The notes under the pieces: model-generated
Seen by the model: the letters and a program-made list of their open reading frames with translations, nothing else
What the model was told of the DNA's origin: nothing
Databases searched by the model: none
Program-made: the position numbers and the translations under genes
NCBI GenBank assembly: GCA_021769425.1
Contig: JAETSX010000025.1
Location: 1-43,150 of the forward strand
From: Eubacterium sp.
GTDB taxonomy: Bacteria; Bacillota; Clostridia; Lachnospirales; Lachnospiraceae
Reading direction: 5' to 3'
Length of the DNA: 43,150 bases
Shown here: positions 30,453 through 38,249 of the stretch, one piece after another
Layout: each line of letters begins with the position of its first letter
Position numbering within the stretch: position 1 is the stretch's first letter

Positions 30453-33400
30453 TCAGTGTTTCCTGGAAAAGAAATTCATTAAAATCTCTTTGATGTGGTT
30501 ATACCTTCTGGCATAGGAATTTTCCACCCGAATGACCTGCAGGCCAAAGGCGCTGCAGATCTCCTGCTTCTGCTTCTCACGCTGCTGCAGAACTTCCTCT
30601 TCCAGATGCTCCCGCCCGTCCAGTTCAATGGCCAGCACCGGGACTTCTTCGGCTTCCTGCTTCTCATACACGACAAAATCAAACTGATCTGTATAAAATA
30701 ACTCTTTTTGTTCCGGACGTTCCGAAAACAGCTCCTTAATATCCACTTTCTGCTGCACCAAAAAACGGTTCTGAGACAGCCAGATATTTTCCAGCGCATG
30801 GTTTAAATTCTTCAAAAAGGCTTCTTCTGTTTCCGTGGTGAAAGGCTTCACCCCAAGGGCTCTGGAATTAGCCTTTTTCTGGGTGACCTGAGACATTCCG
30901 TTTTGTCTGGCATACTGCACCAGTTCATAAAAATCATCCTCCCCATCCTGCTGATGCAGCCAGTTAAGATGCTTCATATCTGCCAGAATCACCAGCTTGT
31001 CCCTGGCGCGGGAAGTGGCCACATTGATGAGTTCTTTATTATTTTTCAGCCATTGGTACGTGCCCTGTCCGGTCTGTTCTGTAATGGCAGTGGAAAACAG
31101 CACCACATCTTTCTCATCCCCCTGAAAAGCATGGACGGTTCCGCAGTCTACATGAGTAAAACGCGCCTCCCTGGCTGCCTCTTCCAGCAGTCTCCTCTGA
31201 TTTACAAAAGGCGTAATCACCCCTATGGTTTTATCCCGGTTTGCGGCGGCATAGCGCAGAACCGCCTCTACCTCGGCAGGCGCGGTATTCTTCCCATTGC
31301 TCTGGCTGTCTTTCACGTCAATATACAGCAAAGGCTCCTTCTCATCGCTTTTCGTTTTGATGCATAGTTTTTCATTGTAGTATTTCTTGTTGTTAAACCC
31401 AATGATTTTCTCATGACAGCGGTAATGGTAGTGAAGAAGGATTTCATCGCTGACCGCGTCACAGGCAAGAAAAGTTTTGTAAATGGAATTTTTCCGGTAG
31501 TCGTATTCATCGGAAATATTGTACTTTTTCCTTAATTTCTGATTGACCAGTTCCTCCAACTGAATTACAGGATTTAACTGCTGAGGATCTCCCACCAACA
31601 TCAGGCTGCTGCCCCGGATCACGGGAACCAGGGACACCGCCAGATTGCACTGGCTGGCCTCATCCATAATCACCATATCAAACATGGGCGCAGGCTCTCC
31701 CAGCTTATGGGCAGAAATGCAGGTGGTGGCCACAATGGGAAAAATTTCCTGTAGCTTGCGGATGTTTTCTTTTTTGCTGAGATACCTGGCAAAATCCTCC
31801 AACTGCAGCTTTTTATTCTTATTTAAGATAATATTTTTCAGTTCCTCATGTCTGGGCAAATCAATTTTTTTGATATAACGAGCCGACGTGTAATACAGGT
31901 ACTTTTTCAGTTCCTCCACATTGTCATCCAACAGAGAAAACGCCTCTTCTTCTGTAATATCCCCGGTTTTTTCAATTCTGCGCTTCACCTGCTCCATCTG
32001 CCTTCCCTGCAAATCCGCCTGAAAAGGCAGCATCTGAAAAGATATTTGCTGCTCATTTTCAAATTCCAGCACCCGATGAATAGTCTCTCTGCGTTCCTCC
32101 AAATCCAGCCGCTCCTCGTATCTGCGCAGCAAGCCGGACAGCCGTTTGGCCCGTTCGATACGGTCTTCCCGGTTCCTGTCCAGCGTGGATTCATAGACCT
32201 TGATTTTCCTGGTCTGTTCGTATACGCTTTTCATATGCTCCAGGGCTTCCTGCATTTTCTCATTGCTTCCCAGCCGCAGCGCCGGAAAGGGAATGCTGTA
32301 ACTTTGGTATTTCATTCCCAGCAGCTTTTCCACCACCCCGTTGATGGGATGGTTGTTATAGGATGCAAACAGTACGGTTTTTTCATTGAAAAAGGCGGTG
32401 ACTATGGTATTGATTATAGTGCTTGTCTTTCCGGTTCCCGGCGGCCCCTGGATGTAAGCCACCGGATATTTCATGGCGTTGTTGATTGCCAGGAGCTGAT
32501 CCAGATTTACTTTCTGATCCGTCAGCACAATGGGATATGCTTTCCTCCGCACCGGCCGGCTGACCATTTCCCCGAAAAAAGCCCGGATGGGGGCAGTCAC
32601 TTCCTCTCTCTGATACATCTCAATGACCGCTTCGTATTCCTTATGCAGATCCAGCAGAATATCCATGCCCAGCCCAATCATATACGGCATATCATCTACG
32701 GCTTGTCTGCCATGACGGAAGATGCAGTCCTTAATCTGCTCCTGGTTCTGTTCAAAATCCTTCAAAAGCTCATATTCCTCTGCGTCCAGATATTTCCGTA
32801 TGTTTTCCTTTCTGCCTTCCAGAGTGTATTCGGTACAGATAACAATTTCCTCCTCCGGGTGCAGAAGCCTGCGTTTTACATCCAGCTGCAGGTTCCGGTA
32901 AGCCAAAACATACAGTCCCCTGGGCGTGTGAATGCTGAGCACATTCATGGCGAGCTGCTTCAGCCTCAGCTTGCCGTCCTTTTTCTCTCTTGTTCCATAT
33001 TGAAAATATTTCACAATCATGCGGAACTGTTCTTCATTCAGGGGATAATCCTCTCCGTGAAAGCTCTCCCGGTCCAAATGGCGTATCAGTTCAAAATCCG
33101 AGTGATAGGGCACTGTGTCCAGGCGGTTGCACATTTCCAGATAATTGAGTATTTTCAGGTTGACGGGGCATTCAAACAGTTCTTTATATTTATGGGGATT
33201 CAGATAAATATCTCTGACCAGTTCCTGATTGACGGGACAGTAAGAGCCTTCCACAATACTGGAAGAAAGAATGGAATCCATGTAAATCACGTCAAAAGTC
33301 TCTGTGGTGTATCTGCCCAGGTGCAGGCCTTCCACTTTCAGCGTGCGTTTTGCCGGATTCAGATTGTAAATGCCGATCCAGTATTTTGAAATCTGGTTTT

Positions 33401-33476
33401 CTTTGTTGCGGTATTCAATGCTGAGCCATTTGCCCTCATGGATGGCCCTGAAAATGTCCCGGTAAATGGTGTTCAT
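30453..33476 (-). CDS. WYL-like / SF1 helicase / DUF2726-like nuclease fusion
   Basis: 1007 aa. Residues 1-80 resemble a WYL domain (AIHEGKWLSIEYRNK, then a beta-barrel-like run). The SF1 (Upf1/Dna2-like) helicase core has Walker A GPPGTGKT (344-351), motif II MDEAS, motif III GDPQQL, the YRCH segment, GTVHAFQGDEKD (motif V) and NVATSRARDK (motif VI). The last ~130 residues look like a DUF2726/PD-(D/E)XK nuclease (DQFDFVVYE, then AIELDGREH with the E-x-D pattern). A ligand-controlled helicase-nuclease for DNA or RNA is suggested; defence or repair roles are inference. It is a single-gene unit. Confidence 0.85.
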   Translation of the reverse strand: MNTIYRDIFRAIHEGKWLSIEYRNKENQISKYWIGIYNLNPAKRTLKVEGLHLGRYTTETFDVIYMDSILSSSIVEGSYCPVNQELVRDIYLNPHKYKELFECPVNLKILNYLEMCNRLDTVPYHSDFELIRHLDRESFHGEDYPLNEEQFRMIVKYFQYGTREKKDGKLRLKQLAMNVLSIHTPRGLYVLAYRNLQLDVKRRLLHPEEEIVICTEYTLEGRKENIRKYLDAEEYELLKDFEQNQEQIKDCIFRHGRQAVDDMPYMIGLGMDILLDLHKEYEAVIEMYQREEVTAPIRAFFGEMVSRPVRRKAYPIVLTDQKVNLDQLLAINNAMKYPVAYIQGPPGTGKTSTIINTIVTAFFNEKTVLFASYNNHPINGVVEKLLGMKYQSYSIPFPALRLGSNEKMQEALEHMKSVYEQTRKIKVYESTLDRNREDRIERAKRLSGLLRRYEERLDLEERRETIHRVLEFENEQQISFQMLPFQADLQGRQMEQVKRRIEKTGDITEEEAFSLLDDNVEELKKYLYYTSARYIKKIDLPRHEELKNIILNKNKKLQLEDFARYLSKKENIRKLQEIFPIVATTCISAHKLGEPAPMFDMVIMDEASQCNLAVSLVPVIRGSSLMLVGDPQQLNPVIQLEELVNQKLRKKYNISDEYDYRKNSIYKTFLACDAVSDEILLHYHYRCHEKIIGFNNKKYYNEKLCIKTKSDEKEPLLYIDVKDSQSNGKNTAPAEVEAVLRYAAANRDKTIGVITPFVNQRRLLEEAAREARFTHVDCGTVHAFQGDEKDVVLFSTAITEQTGQGTYQWLKNNKELINVATSRARDKLVILADMKHLNWLHQQDGEDDFYELVQYARQNGMSQVTQKKANSRALGVKPFTTETEEAFLKNLNHALENIWLSQNRFLVQQKVDIKELFSERPEQKELFYTDQFDFVVYEKQEAEEVPVLAIELDGREHLEEEVLQQREKQKQEICSAFGLQVIRVENSYARRYNHIKEILMNFFSRKH

Positions 33477-33511
33477 TTTGCTCTCCCTGCTGTTTGGCTT
33501 TTGATGTCTTT

Positions 33512-33540
33512 ATTATATCTCCAAACAGAAAGGATGACAA
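33512..33540 (-). promoter_or_regulatory. promoter of the helicase-nuclease gene
   Basis: Minus strand: TTGTCA (33535-33540), 17-nt spacer, perfect TATAAT (33512-33517). A GGGAG site precedes the ATG. Strong for an accessory gene. Confidence 0.75.
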
Positions 33541-33636
33541 CAGAAAACAAGAGGAGCAGCTATGGAGAACGGACAAAATTTACACCTTTTTTATTTTGAT
33601 AATTTGCAGATATTTGTTGAGTTCCCTTACTTTTTT

Positions 33637-33660
33637 GATATTTAACCGCCGGAGTAATAC
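33637..33660 (+). repeat. recurring GCCGGAGTAATA motif
   Basis: GATATTTAACCGCCGGAG plus TAATAC. The same 23-base motif with one difference occurs at 11055-11077, and its last 17 bases end the composite repeat at 22431. Possibly the terminus of another element family. Confidence 0.6.
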
Positions 33661-33743
33661 ATCAAATGGCAAGAAAAGTCAGCAAAATCAAACGTTTCAA
33701 GCTTAATCAGCAGGCGCTAATTAAGGATTGCTGATAAATCAAA

Positions 33744-33790
33744 GGGGCTATCGGGAAACGGCAATTTAAAAGTTATTTTTGAACAGCCCC
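33744..33790 (-). terminator. candidate terminator overlapping a stop codon
   Basis: Minus strand: GGGGCT (33790 side) pairs with AGCCCC (33749-33744) across a 35-nt loop, followed by TTTGATTT. The stop codon of the 310-aa gene lies inside the loop. Confidence 0.4.
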
Positions 33791-34705
33791 TAACCGAACG
33801 AAAATATCTTCCAAAGCCTGCTCCAGATATAAAACAATTTCTTCTGCATCTTCTGCATATCCCTGTACCAATGAAGCAATTGCCTTTCTGACCTGCTCCT
33901 TGGCTGCCTGAACTTTCGGCTGTTTCCAGGCATTCTGCGTCTTCCCGCTCTCCTCCTTTTCCTCCCGGGCTTTCGGCTGCTCCCATACGCTCTGTATTCT
34001 TCGATAATCCTCCTCGGTAAATTTTTCCTCCCGGGCTTTCGGCTGCTCCCATACGCTCTGTATTCTTCGATAATCCTCCTTGGTAAATGTATGCTCCGTC
34101 AGCGGTTTTTTGGCCATAACATGGCAGGCAATATCCCTTAGAACTATCCAGCAGAGATTCTCTGCCAGTTCCTCATACCGGCTGTCATACTTCATCAGCA
34201 CACCTTGCACATACGCTTCAGGAAACGTATTCAGAAATTTCTGTTCCGCCCGGATGCATAAAATAAATTCATAGATTTTATCAATTCCTGTCTGTCCGGA
34301 AAGATTTTTCAGCACCGGATAGTCCAGTGTCAGAATGGTATCCTGGGGGCAGAATTTCATGTCATACCATTTGAAGAACTCCGGCAGGCCGCTAATTACC
34401 GTATCATGCAGGCAGCGATTGCCGTAATGGACAAAAGACGGCATAATCTCATTGTAAAGAGCCAGCGCTTTCTTCGCTTTCTCTTCCACCTGCAGCAACC
34501 CGGCCTCATATAGCTGCTGCGCTGTCATGTTCCCACTGGCAGCTGCAGTCTGGTTTCCGGATGCCTCCGCTTCATGAATACAATATTTCACAGCCTCCAT
34601 CAACTGCCGGGCCTCCTCATAGGAGATAGAAGTGTGTTCGTAAGCAGCGTATTTTTCGGCCAGTTTGCCAACTACTGGCACAAGTTCTTCCATCGTCAGT
34701 TCCAT
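33773..34705 (-). CDS. uncharacterised protein (DUF6179-like)
   Basis: 310 aa, no signal peptide, no membrane helix, no catalytic motif that I recognise. The N-terminal half is helical, with the central segment FFKWYDMKFCPQDTILTLDYP. Near the C-terminus a 22-residue tandem duplication (DYRRIQSVWEQPKAREEK twice) is followed by a third decayed unit. The ATG at 34705 has AAAGGGG upstream; a TTG at 34711 lacks support. It follows the 177-aa gene by 33 bp in one transcription unit. The DUF6179 name is from memory and unverified. Confidence 0.65.
   Translation of the reverse strand: MELTMEELVPVVGKLAEKYAAYEHTSISYEEARQLMEAVKYCIHEAEASGNQTAAASGNMTAQQLYEAGLLQVEEKAKKALALYNEIMPSFVHYGNRCLHDTVISGLPEFFKWYDMKFCPQDTILTLDYPVLKNLSGQTGIDKIYEFILCIRAEQKFLNTFPEAYVQGVLMKYDSRYEELAENLCWIVLRDIACHVMAKKPLTEHTFTKEDYRRIQSVWEQPKAREEKFTEEDYRRIQSVWEQPKAREEKEESGKTQNAWKQPKVQAAKEQVRKAIASLVQGYAEDAEEIVLYLEQALEDIFVRLGAVQK
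33961..34092. repeat. 66-bp in-frame tandem duplication
   Basis: Two 66-bp units (33961-34026 and 34027-34092) differing at very few bases, encoding 22 residues each. The near identity implies a recent event. Confidence 0.9.
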
Positions 34706-34738
34706 GCGCAATTACCCCTTTCCAATCAAATCCTGCAT

Positions 34739-35272
34739 TTATCCCCAGCAAAGCTCTTTCAAAACCTCAAAGTACACATCGTAATCCCACCTCTTTACTT
34801 CATCAAACCTGGCATATTCCCGGTAACCGTCAGAACTTTGATAGCCCTGATACCCTGCACGGATTGCCTGTGCAAAAATATTAAGGCACGTCCCCTCCAG
34901 ATAGTCCAAATCTCCGTAACACATCAGTTCAAATTGTTCTTTCATCAGATGCAGCAATTCATCATCCGTAATCTCACCGCTCATCTCATTTTTATAGAGA
35001 TAAAAAATTTCCTGAAGCCGGATAATGGTATCCACATAATTATTCTGATCAATAAAGTCAGAATCGCAGAATTCATAAATGATTTTCGGCGTAATGCCCT
35101 CACCAAATTCCACCCGCTTTTGTTCCCGCAGCGTATTGTTCTTCTCCTCCAGAATCAATTTAGCGTCCTGCTCGCTTAAAACAAGCCCGTACCGCTCTGC
35201 CTTCTGGTTTGTTTCAATCACTTTCCCCAGTTGCTTCTGCTGCTGTAATAAAACCATCCAATTTTCTTCCAA
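34739..35272 (-). CDS. uncharacterised protein (DUF6323-like)
   Basis: 177 aa, soluble and acidic. The sequence pattern GLVLSEQDAKLILEEKN, then LDYLEGTCLNIFAQAIRAGY is reminiscent of DUF6323 proteins, which I recall as neighbours of DUF6179 (unverified). The start is a TTG with GGGAGGG 7 nt upstream; the first in-frame ATG is 15 bp further in, too far from that site. It is the first gene of a two-gene unit. A palindromic element lies 46 bp upstream, at the probable promoter position. Function unknown. Confidence 0.65.
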   Translation of the reverse strand: MEENWMVLLQQQKQLGKVIETNQKAERYGLVLSEQDAKLILEEKNNTLREQKRVEFGEGITPKIIYEFCDSDFIDQNNYVDTIIRLQEIFYLYKNEMSGEITDDELLHLMKEQFELMCYGDLDYLEGTCLNIFAQAIRAGYQGYQSSDGYREYARFDEVKRWDYDVYFEVLKELCWG

Positions 35273-35317
35273 GAACAGCCCTCCCTACTATAGATTTAAA
35301 ATTTGTGTCCTGTATTA

Positions 35318-35406
35318 TACTCAAGAGCATACTTATTTGCCGAATCATTTCTGATTTTCTTGAACTAGTGAACACTTGCTGGAAAATCATTTCGCTCACG
35401 AGTATA
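35318..35406 (-). repeat. palindromic intergenic element, copy 6
   Basis: A diverged copy (89 bp): starts TATACTCAAGAGCATAC and ends CGCTCACGAGTATA. Loop and inner arms have drifted (GAATCATTTCTG instead of AAATCATTTGCT). It resembles copy 2 in the CTCAAGAG start. Confidence 0.85.
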
Positions 35407-35898
35407 ACTTCCTACGGATAAACTGAAACCAAAATTATGCCCTTTTTTGCAAAAATTGTTTCTAAACGCCTAAAGCGGGCAATCAATGTTCCGATCCCCG
35501 GCAAAAACCGGAACCAAAGATAGAAAGTTCGCTCTAGTGTACTGTCTGTATTATATCTGGCGAAACTCCGCAGGATATTCGTTCATCGGCAAGGCGGATT
35601 TTCAGCGGCATAGCGGTGACTACGTCGATTGATGAGGGTCTGCCCCGCTTTATCGGGCACAACGCAGCAGATGGAAATTTAGACAAGTGAAAGGTACGGT
35701 TAATTAGTATGGATTATACTAGGTTCACTCCTAGGTCGTGCACCACGCTGCACGGTCACAAGCCAATACCGTATTGGAGCCAGAATCCGGCCTCTTGCCG
35801 TAAGGCAATTTTAAACAGTCAGGATTTATTACCGTGAGCGCCATAGGCATAAACAGGAACGGAATGATTATAGCATTGGGAACAGCCGATTGCCAGTC
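35407..35898. other. noncoding stretch with serial hairpins
   Basis: No supported ORF over ~490 bases, yet GC content and structure differ from a plain spacer. Stems on the plus strand include ACTAGG/CCTAGG near 35728-35743, CGTGCA/TGCACG near 35744-35760, CCAATAC/GTATTGG (35764-35778), GCC/GGC, and TTGCC/GGCAA (35795-35808). It could be a structured RNA, a mobile-element end or recombination-site remnant. I cannot assign it. Confidence 0.4.
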
Positions 35899-35927
35899 TT
35901 GAGTTTTTGCCGTTTTTGTGGTATAAT
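35899..35927 (+). promoter_or_regulatory. orphan plus-strand promoter
   Basis: TTGAGT (35899-35904), 17-nt spacer, perfect TATAAT (35922-35927). It fires directly into the bidirectional terminator at 35940-35970 and has no plus-strand gene downstream. Confidence 0.5.
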
Positions 35928-35939
35928 ATATACAGAAAG

Positions 35940-35970
35940 AAAAAGAAACGATACTTTGCCGTTTCTTTTT
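35940..35970. terminator. bidirectional terminator
   Basis: AAAAAGAAACG (35940-35950) pairs with CGTTTCTTTTT (35960-35970), with T-runs on either strand. It can end the minus-strand nucleotidyltransferase transcript and any transcript from the promoter at 35899. Confidence 0.8.
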
Positions 35971-36056
35971 TTCTCTTTCCGTTATGATACAATTTTAATG
36001 TCCTGACTTCCAATCATTTCATAATCATCCAGAAGCATCATGAAAACCATCCTTTG

Positions 36057-36184
36057 GATTGTCATTATCTTTATCATTCAAAATTTCTGCAGAATAAACT
36101 CCCGGTAAATCTGATCCAGTGATTGTCATTATCTTCATCATTCAAAATTTCTGCAGAATAAGCTCCCGGTAAATCTGATCCAGT
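36057..36184. repeat. 64-bp tandem duplication spanning a gene end
   Basis: Units 36057-36120 and 36121-36184 differ at two or three bases. The second contains the last 14 codons and stop of the nucleotidyltransferase gene; the first is a noncoding duplicate downstream. Confidence 0.92.
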
Positions 36185-36912
36185 GTATCCCACTCCGCTC
36201 TCCTGTCATCTTCCATATCATCTGCAATCTGTTTCTGACGTTCTAATTCCTCCCGGATAAATTCTATGATTACCGGCATCTGGGGCTTTTGTTCCTTCTC
36301 ATCTGTCAGTTTCTTTTTTTCCAGCAATTCTTCAATGCCTCTGCGCAGATGTCCCGGCAGCTCCATCTGCATTAAGTCCTCAAACAATACCGGCGGCGCA
36401 GCGCCATAAGTTTCCACATACCGGCAGGCCAGAAGGGGCCGAAGGGCATAAAAATATTTTTTATACCTGACCTGTTCCCCCTGCAGATATTTCTGGAATG
36501 TACTTTGGGCTGTTCCATAATAATGGTACACTGCCGCTTTTTTCGAAAAGTATTTCTTTGCTTTCTGGTAAATTTCTTCCCACTGTTTTGTCTTTTTATA
36601 GACAACCGGCGAGTTGCTCCACTCAAACAACGTTGCATTGCCCCGGTGAAACTGCGCCAATGCTTTTTTCAAATCCCATCCGTTGATATCCAGCACATCA
36701 TCCAACTGCCATTCAATAACATCCTTTTCTTCCTTTAATTTCAGATAATCCCCTTGCGTTCTTGCATAAATAAACCGCACATCGTAATCACTGTCCGGGG
36801 AAGCAAAGCCCCATGCCCTGCTGCCGGATTCCACTGCAAGCAGAATTGTCACATTTTCCTGCTTCTCTATCTCCAATAATTTCTCATGCATTTCTTCTGA
36901 AATATTTCTCAC
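36142..36912 (-). CDS. nucleotidyltransferase (YcgL/RlaP-like, COG3541 type)
   Basis: 256 aa. The polymerase-beta-type NTase motif is GSRAWGFASPDSDYDVRFIY (about residues 30-49), with G-S and D-x-D for metal and NTP binding. A helical domain of ~170 residues follows. I chose a GTG at 36912 with AAAGGAGG 6 nt upstream; the longer frame starting at 36984 begins inside a palindromic repeat and is rejected. The substrate is unknown; relatives are predicted to modify RNA ends or small molecules. A second NTase gene of the same broad family lies immediately upstream. Confidence 0.85.
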   Translation of the reverse strand: MRNISEEMHEKLLEIEKQENVTILLAVESGSRAWGFASPDSDYDVRFIYARTQGDYLKLKEEKDVIEWQLDDVLDINGWDLKKALAQFHRGNATLFEWSNSPVVYKKTKQWEEIYQKAKKYFSKKAAVYHYYGTAQSTFQKYLQGEQVRYKKYFYALRPLLACRYVETYGAAPPVLFEDLMQMELPGHLRRGIEELLEKKKLTDEKEQKPQMPVIIEFIREELERQKQIADDMEDDRRAEWDTLDQIYRELILQKF

Positions 36913-36963
36913 GGATTGCCTCCTTTCCCCGTCCTGCTGCCGGAACAGTTTTGCTTCTGCTGT

Positions 36964-37055
36964 TATACCCGTGAGCGAAATCATTTGTCGACAGATCTTT
37001 CACAGATTTGAGGAAAAAAGCAAATGATTTGGCAATAAGTATGCTCGTGAGTATA
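36964..37055 (+). repeat. palindromic intergenic element, copy 7
   Basis: Starts TATACCCGTGAGCGAAATC and ends TGCTCGTGAGTATA, with inner arms AAATCATTTG and CAAATGATTT. It lies between the two nucleotidyltransferase genes. Its antisense strand supplies a spurious ATG in frame with the downstream gene. Confidence 0.9.
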
Positions 37056-37113
37056 AATAAAGATAACTTTTCATCTGCCGCCAGTGGATCGGTTTTGCAT
37101 TAAAACTCCATTT

Positions 37114-38130
37114 TCAAACACGCTCTAGCGCCCGCTGATTGACGGATTCCACAAACGCTTCCACTTTATCCATATCCGGCTGCTCCGGCAAAACACTGTT
37201 TTGGGCCGCAGATTTCAGCCGCATTTCGTATTCACCCAGAATCCGGTAAAATTCCTCATCAAAGGTTCCGTCCTCTTTTAAAAAAACGCCGGATCGAATG
37301 TCCAAAAGCAGTTTCCTATCATCCACCCGATGGGTTTTTATTTGTCCTTGTTCCAGGATATCAATTGCCATCAGAAACAGGCGGATCAAATGCATGGCAT
37401 GCTTATTCAGATGATTGTCGTCCTTCTTCTTATTGCGCTTGCCGATTTTATCGTAATCCCGGATGACATTATTCAGCGCGCTGAACATTTTCTGATAATC
37501 CCGCAGAGGCATATGTGTCTGGCTGGCATCTACAAAGATCTCCGTATCCATTCCGGCAGTCACTGCCTGATCCAGATAAAGATGTACTGTTCCGTACTCA
37601 AAATTGCCATACCGGCTCTGAAAATCCTCCAGGGTATTCTGAACCGAATTTAAAATATGCCGCTCCCGTTCCGTCTGGGGCATGGAATCTCTGGCAATGG
37701 CGTTCTGCAGCCTGCGAAGCTGTGCGCCGGCATATCCGCCAAAAGACTTGACCGCTCTCTTGGAAAGAAACAAGCTGCTGTTGTCAATCAATTCCTGGCC
37801 GATCCCGGTTTTTATCAGATACTGTTCCTCATCCAAACCCAGAATTTCACAGGTATTGGGATTGCATTCCAGCAGCAGCTTCACCATTTTGCGAAAGGAA
37901 TAAATCACCGTATCCGTTGCAGAATCCTCGTACTGCTCAAAAGCTGTCATCCCCAGCAGATCTGAGCGCAGCGGCAGGGTCACTCCCCGAAAATCAATAT
38001 CACTGTTTTCATTGCTGGTTCCATAAGCATAGCTGCCCCCTAACCCCAGTAAAATGATTCTGCCGCCCAGCCGGGGATTTGTCCGCAGAAAATCATATTC
38101 CGGACCCATCATTATTTTCTTAAAATCCAC
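37114..38130 (-). CDS. nucleotidyltransferase-superfamily protein
   Basis: 338 aa. The NTase motif is LGLGGSYAYGTSNENSDIDFRG (family stretch GGSYAYGTS then SDIDFRG, about residues 31-49), followed by a long helical domain with KHAMHLIRLFLMAIDIL. I chose the GTG at 38130 with GAGGTG 6 nt upstream; the GTG at 38139 is possible. It is the same superfamily as the next gene but too divergent for a recent duplication. A palindromic element sits between the two. Substrate unknown; no RNA ligase or HEPN partner is visible. Confidence 0.82.
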   Translation of the reverse strand: MDFKKIMMGPEYDFLRTNPRLGGRIILLGLGGSYAYGTSNENSDIDFRGVTLPLRSDLLGMTAFEQYEDSATDTVIYSFRKMVKLLLECNPNTCEILGLDEEQYLIKTGIGQELIDNSSLFLSKRAVKSFGGYAGAQLRRLQNAIARDSMPQTERERHILNSVQNTLEDFQSRYGNFEYGTVHLYLDQAVTAGMDTEIFVDASQTHMPLRDYQKMFSALNNVIRDYDKIGKRNKKKDDNHLNKHAMHLIRLFLMAIDILEQGQIKTHRVDDRKLLLDIRSGVFLKEDGTFDEEFYRILGEYEMRLKSAAQNSVLPEQPDMDKVEAFVESVNQRALERV

Positions 38131-38249
38131 CTTCGCCACCTCACATCTGCTTGCTGCTTCCCATTATAACACATTGAAGCGGACAATATAAAATTAATTT
38201 TAAAAAGTATGATCTCCGAATGTTTCCGTTGACGTTAATTTTTTCCGGA

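Noticed and set aside
31848-33389. 513-codon open frame on the plus strand
   Set aside because: It is antisense to the helicase-nuclease gene, whose motifs are intact, and the translation shows no domain or ribosome binding site.
35819-36013. 64-codon minus-strand ORF
   Set aside because: It runs through a bidirectional terminator and hairpin region and has no ribosome binding site or recognisable sequence.
36913-36984. ATG start at 36984 for the nucleotidyltransferase
   Set aside because: It lies in the repeat element; the GTG at 36912 has AAAGGAGG at ideal spacing and the NTase fold begins after it.
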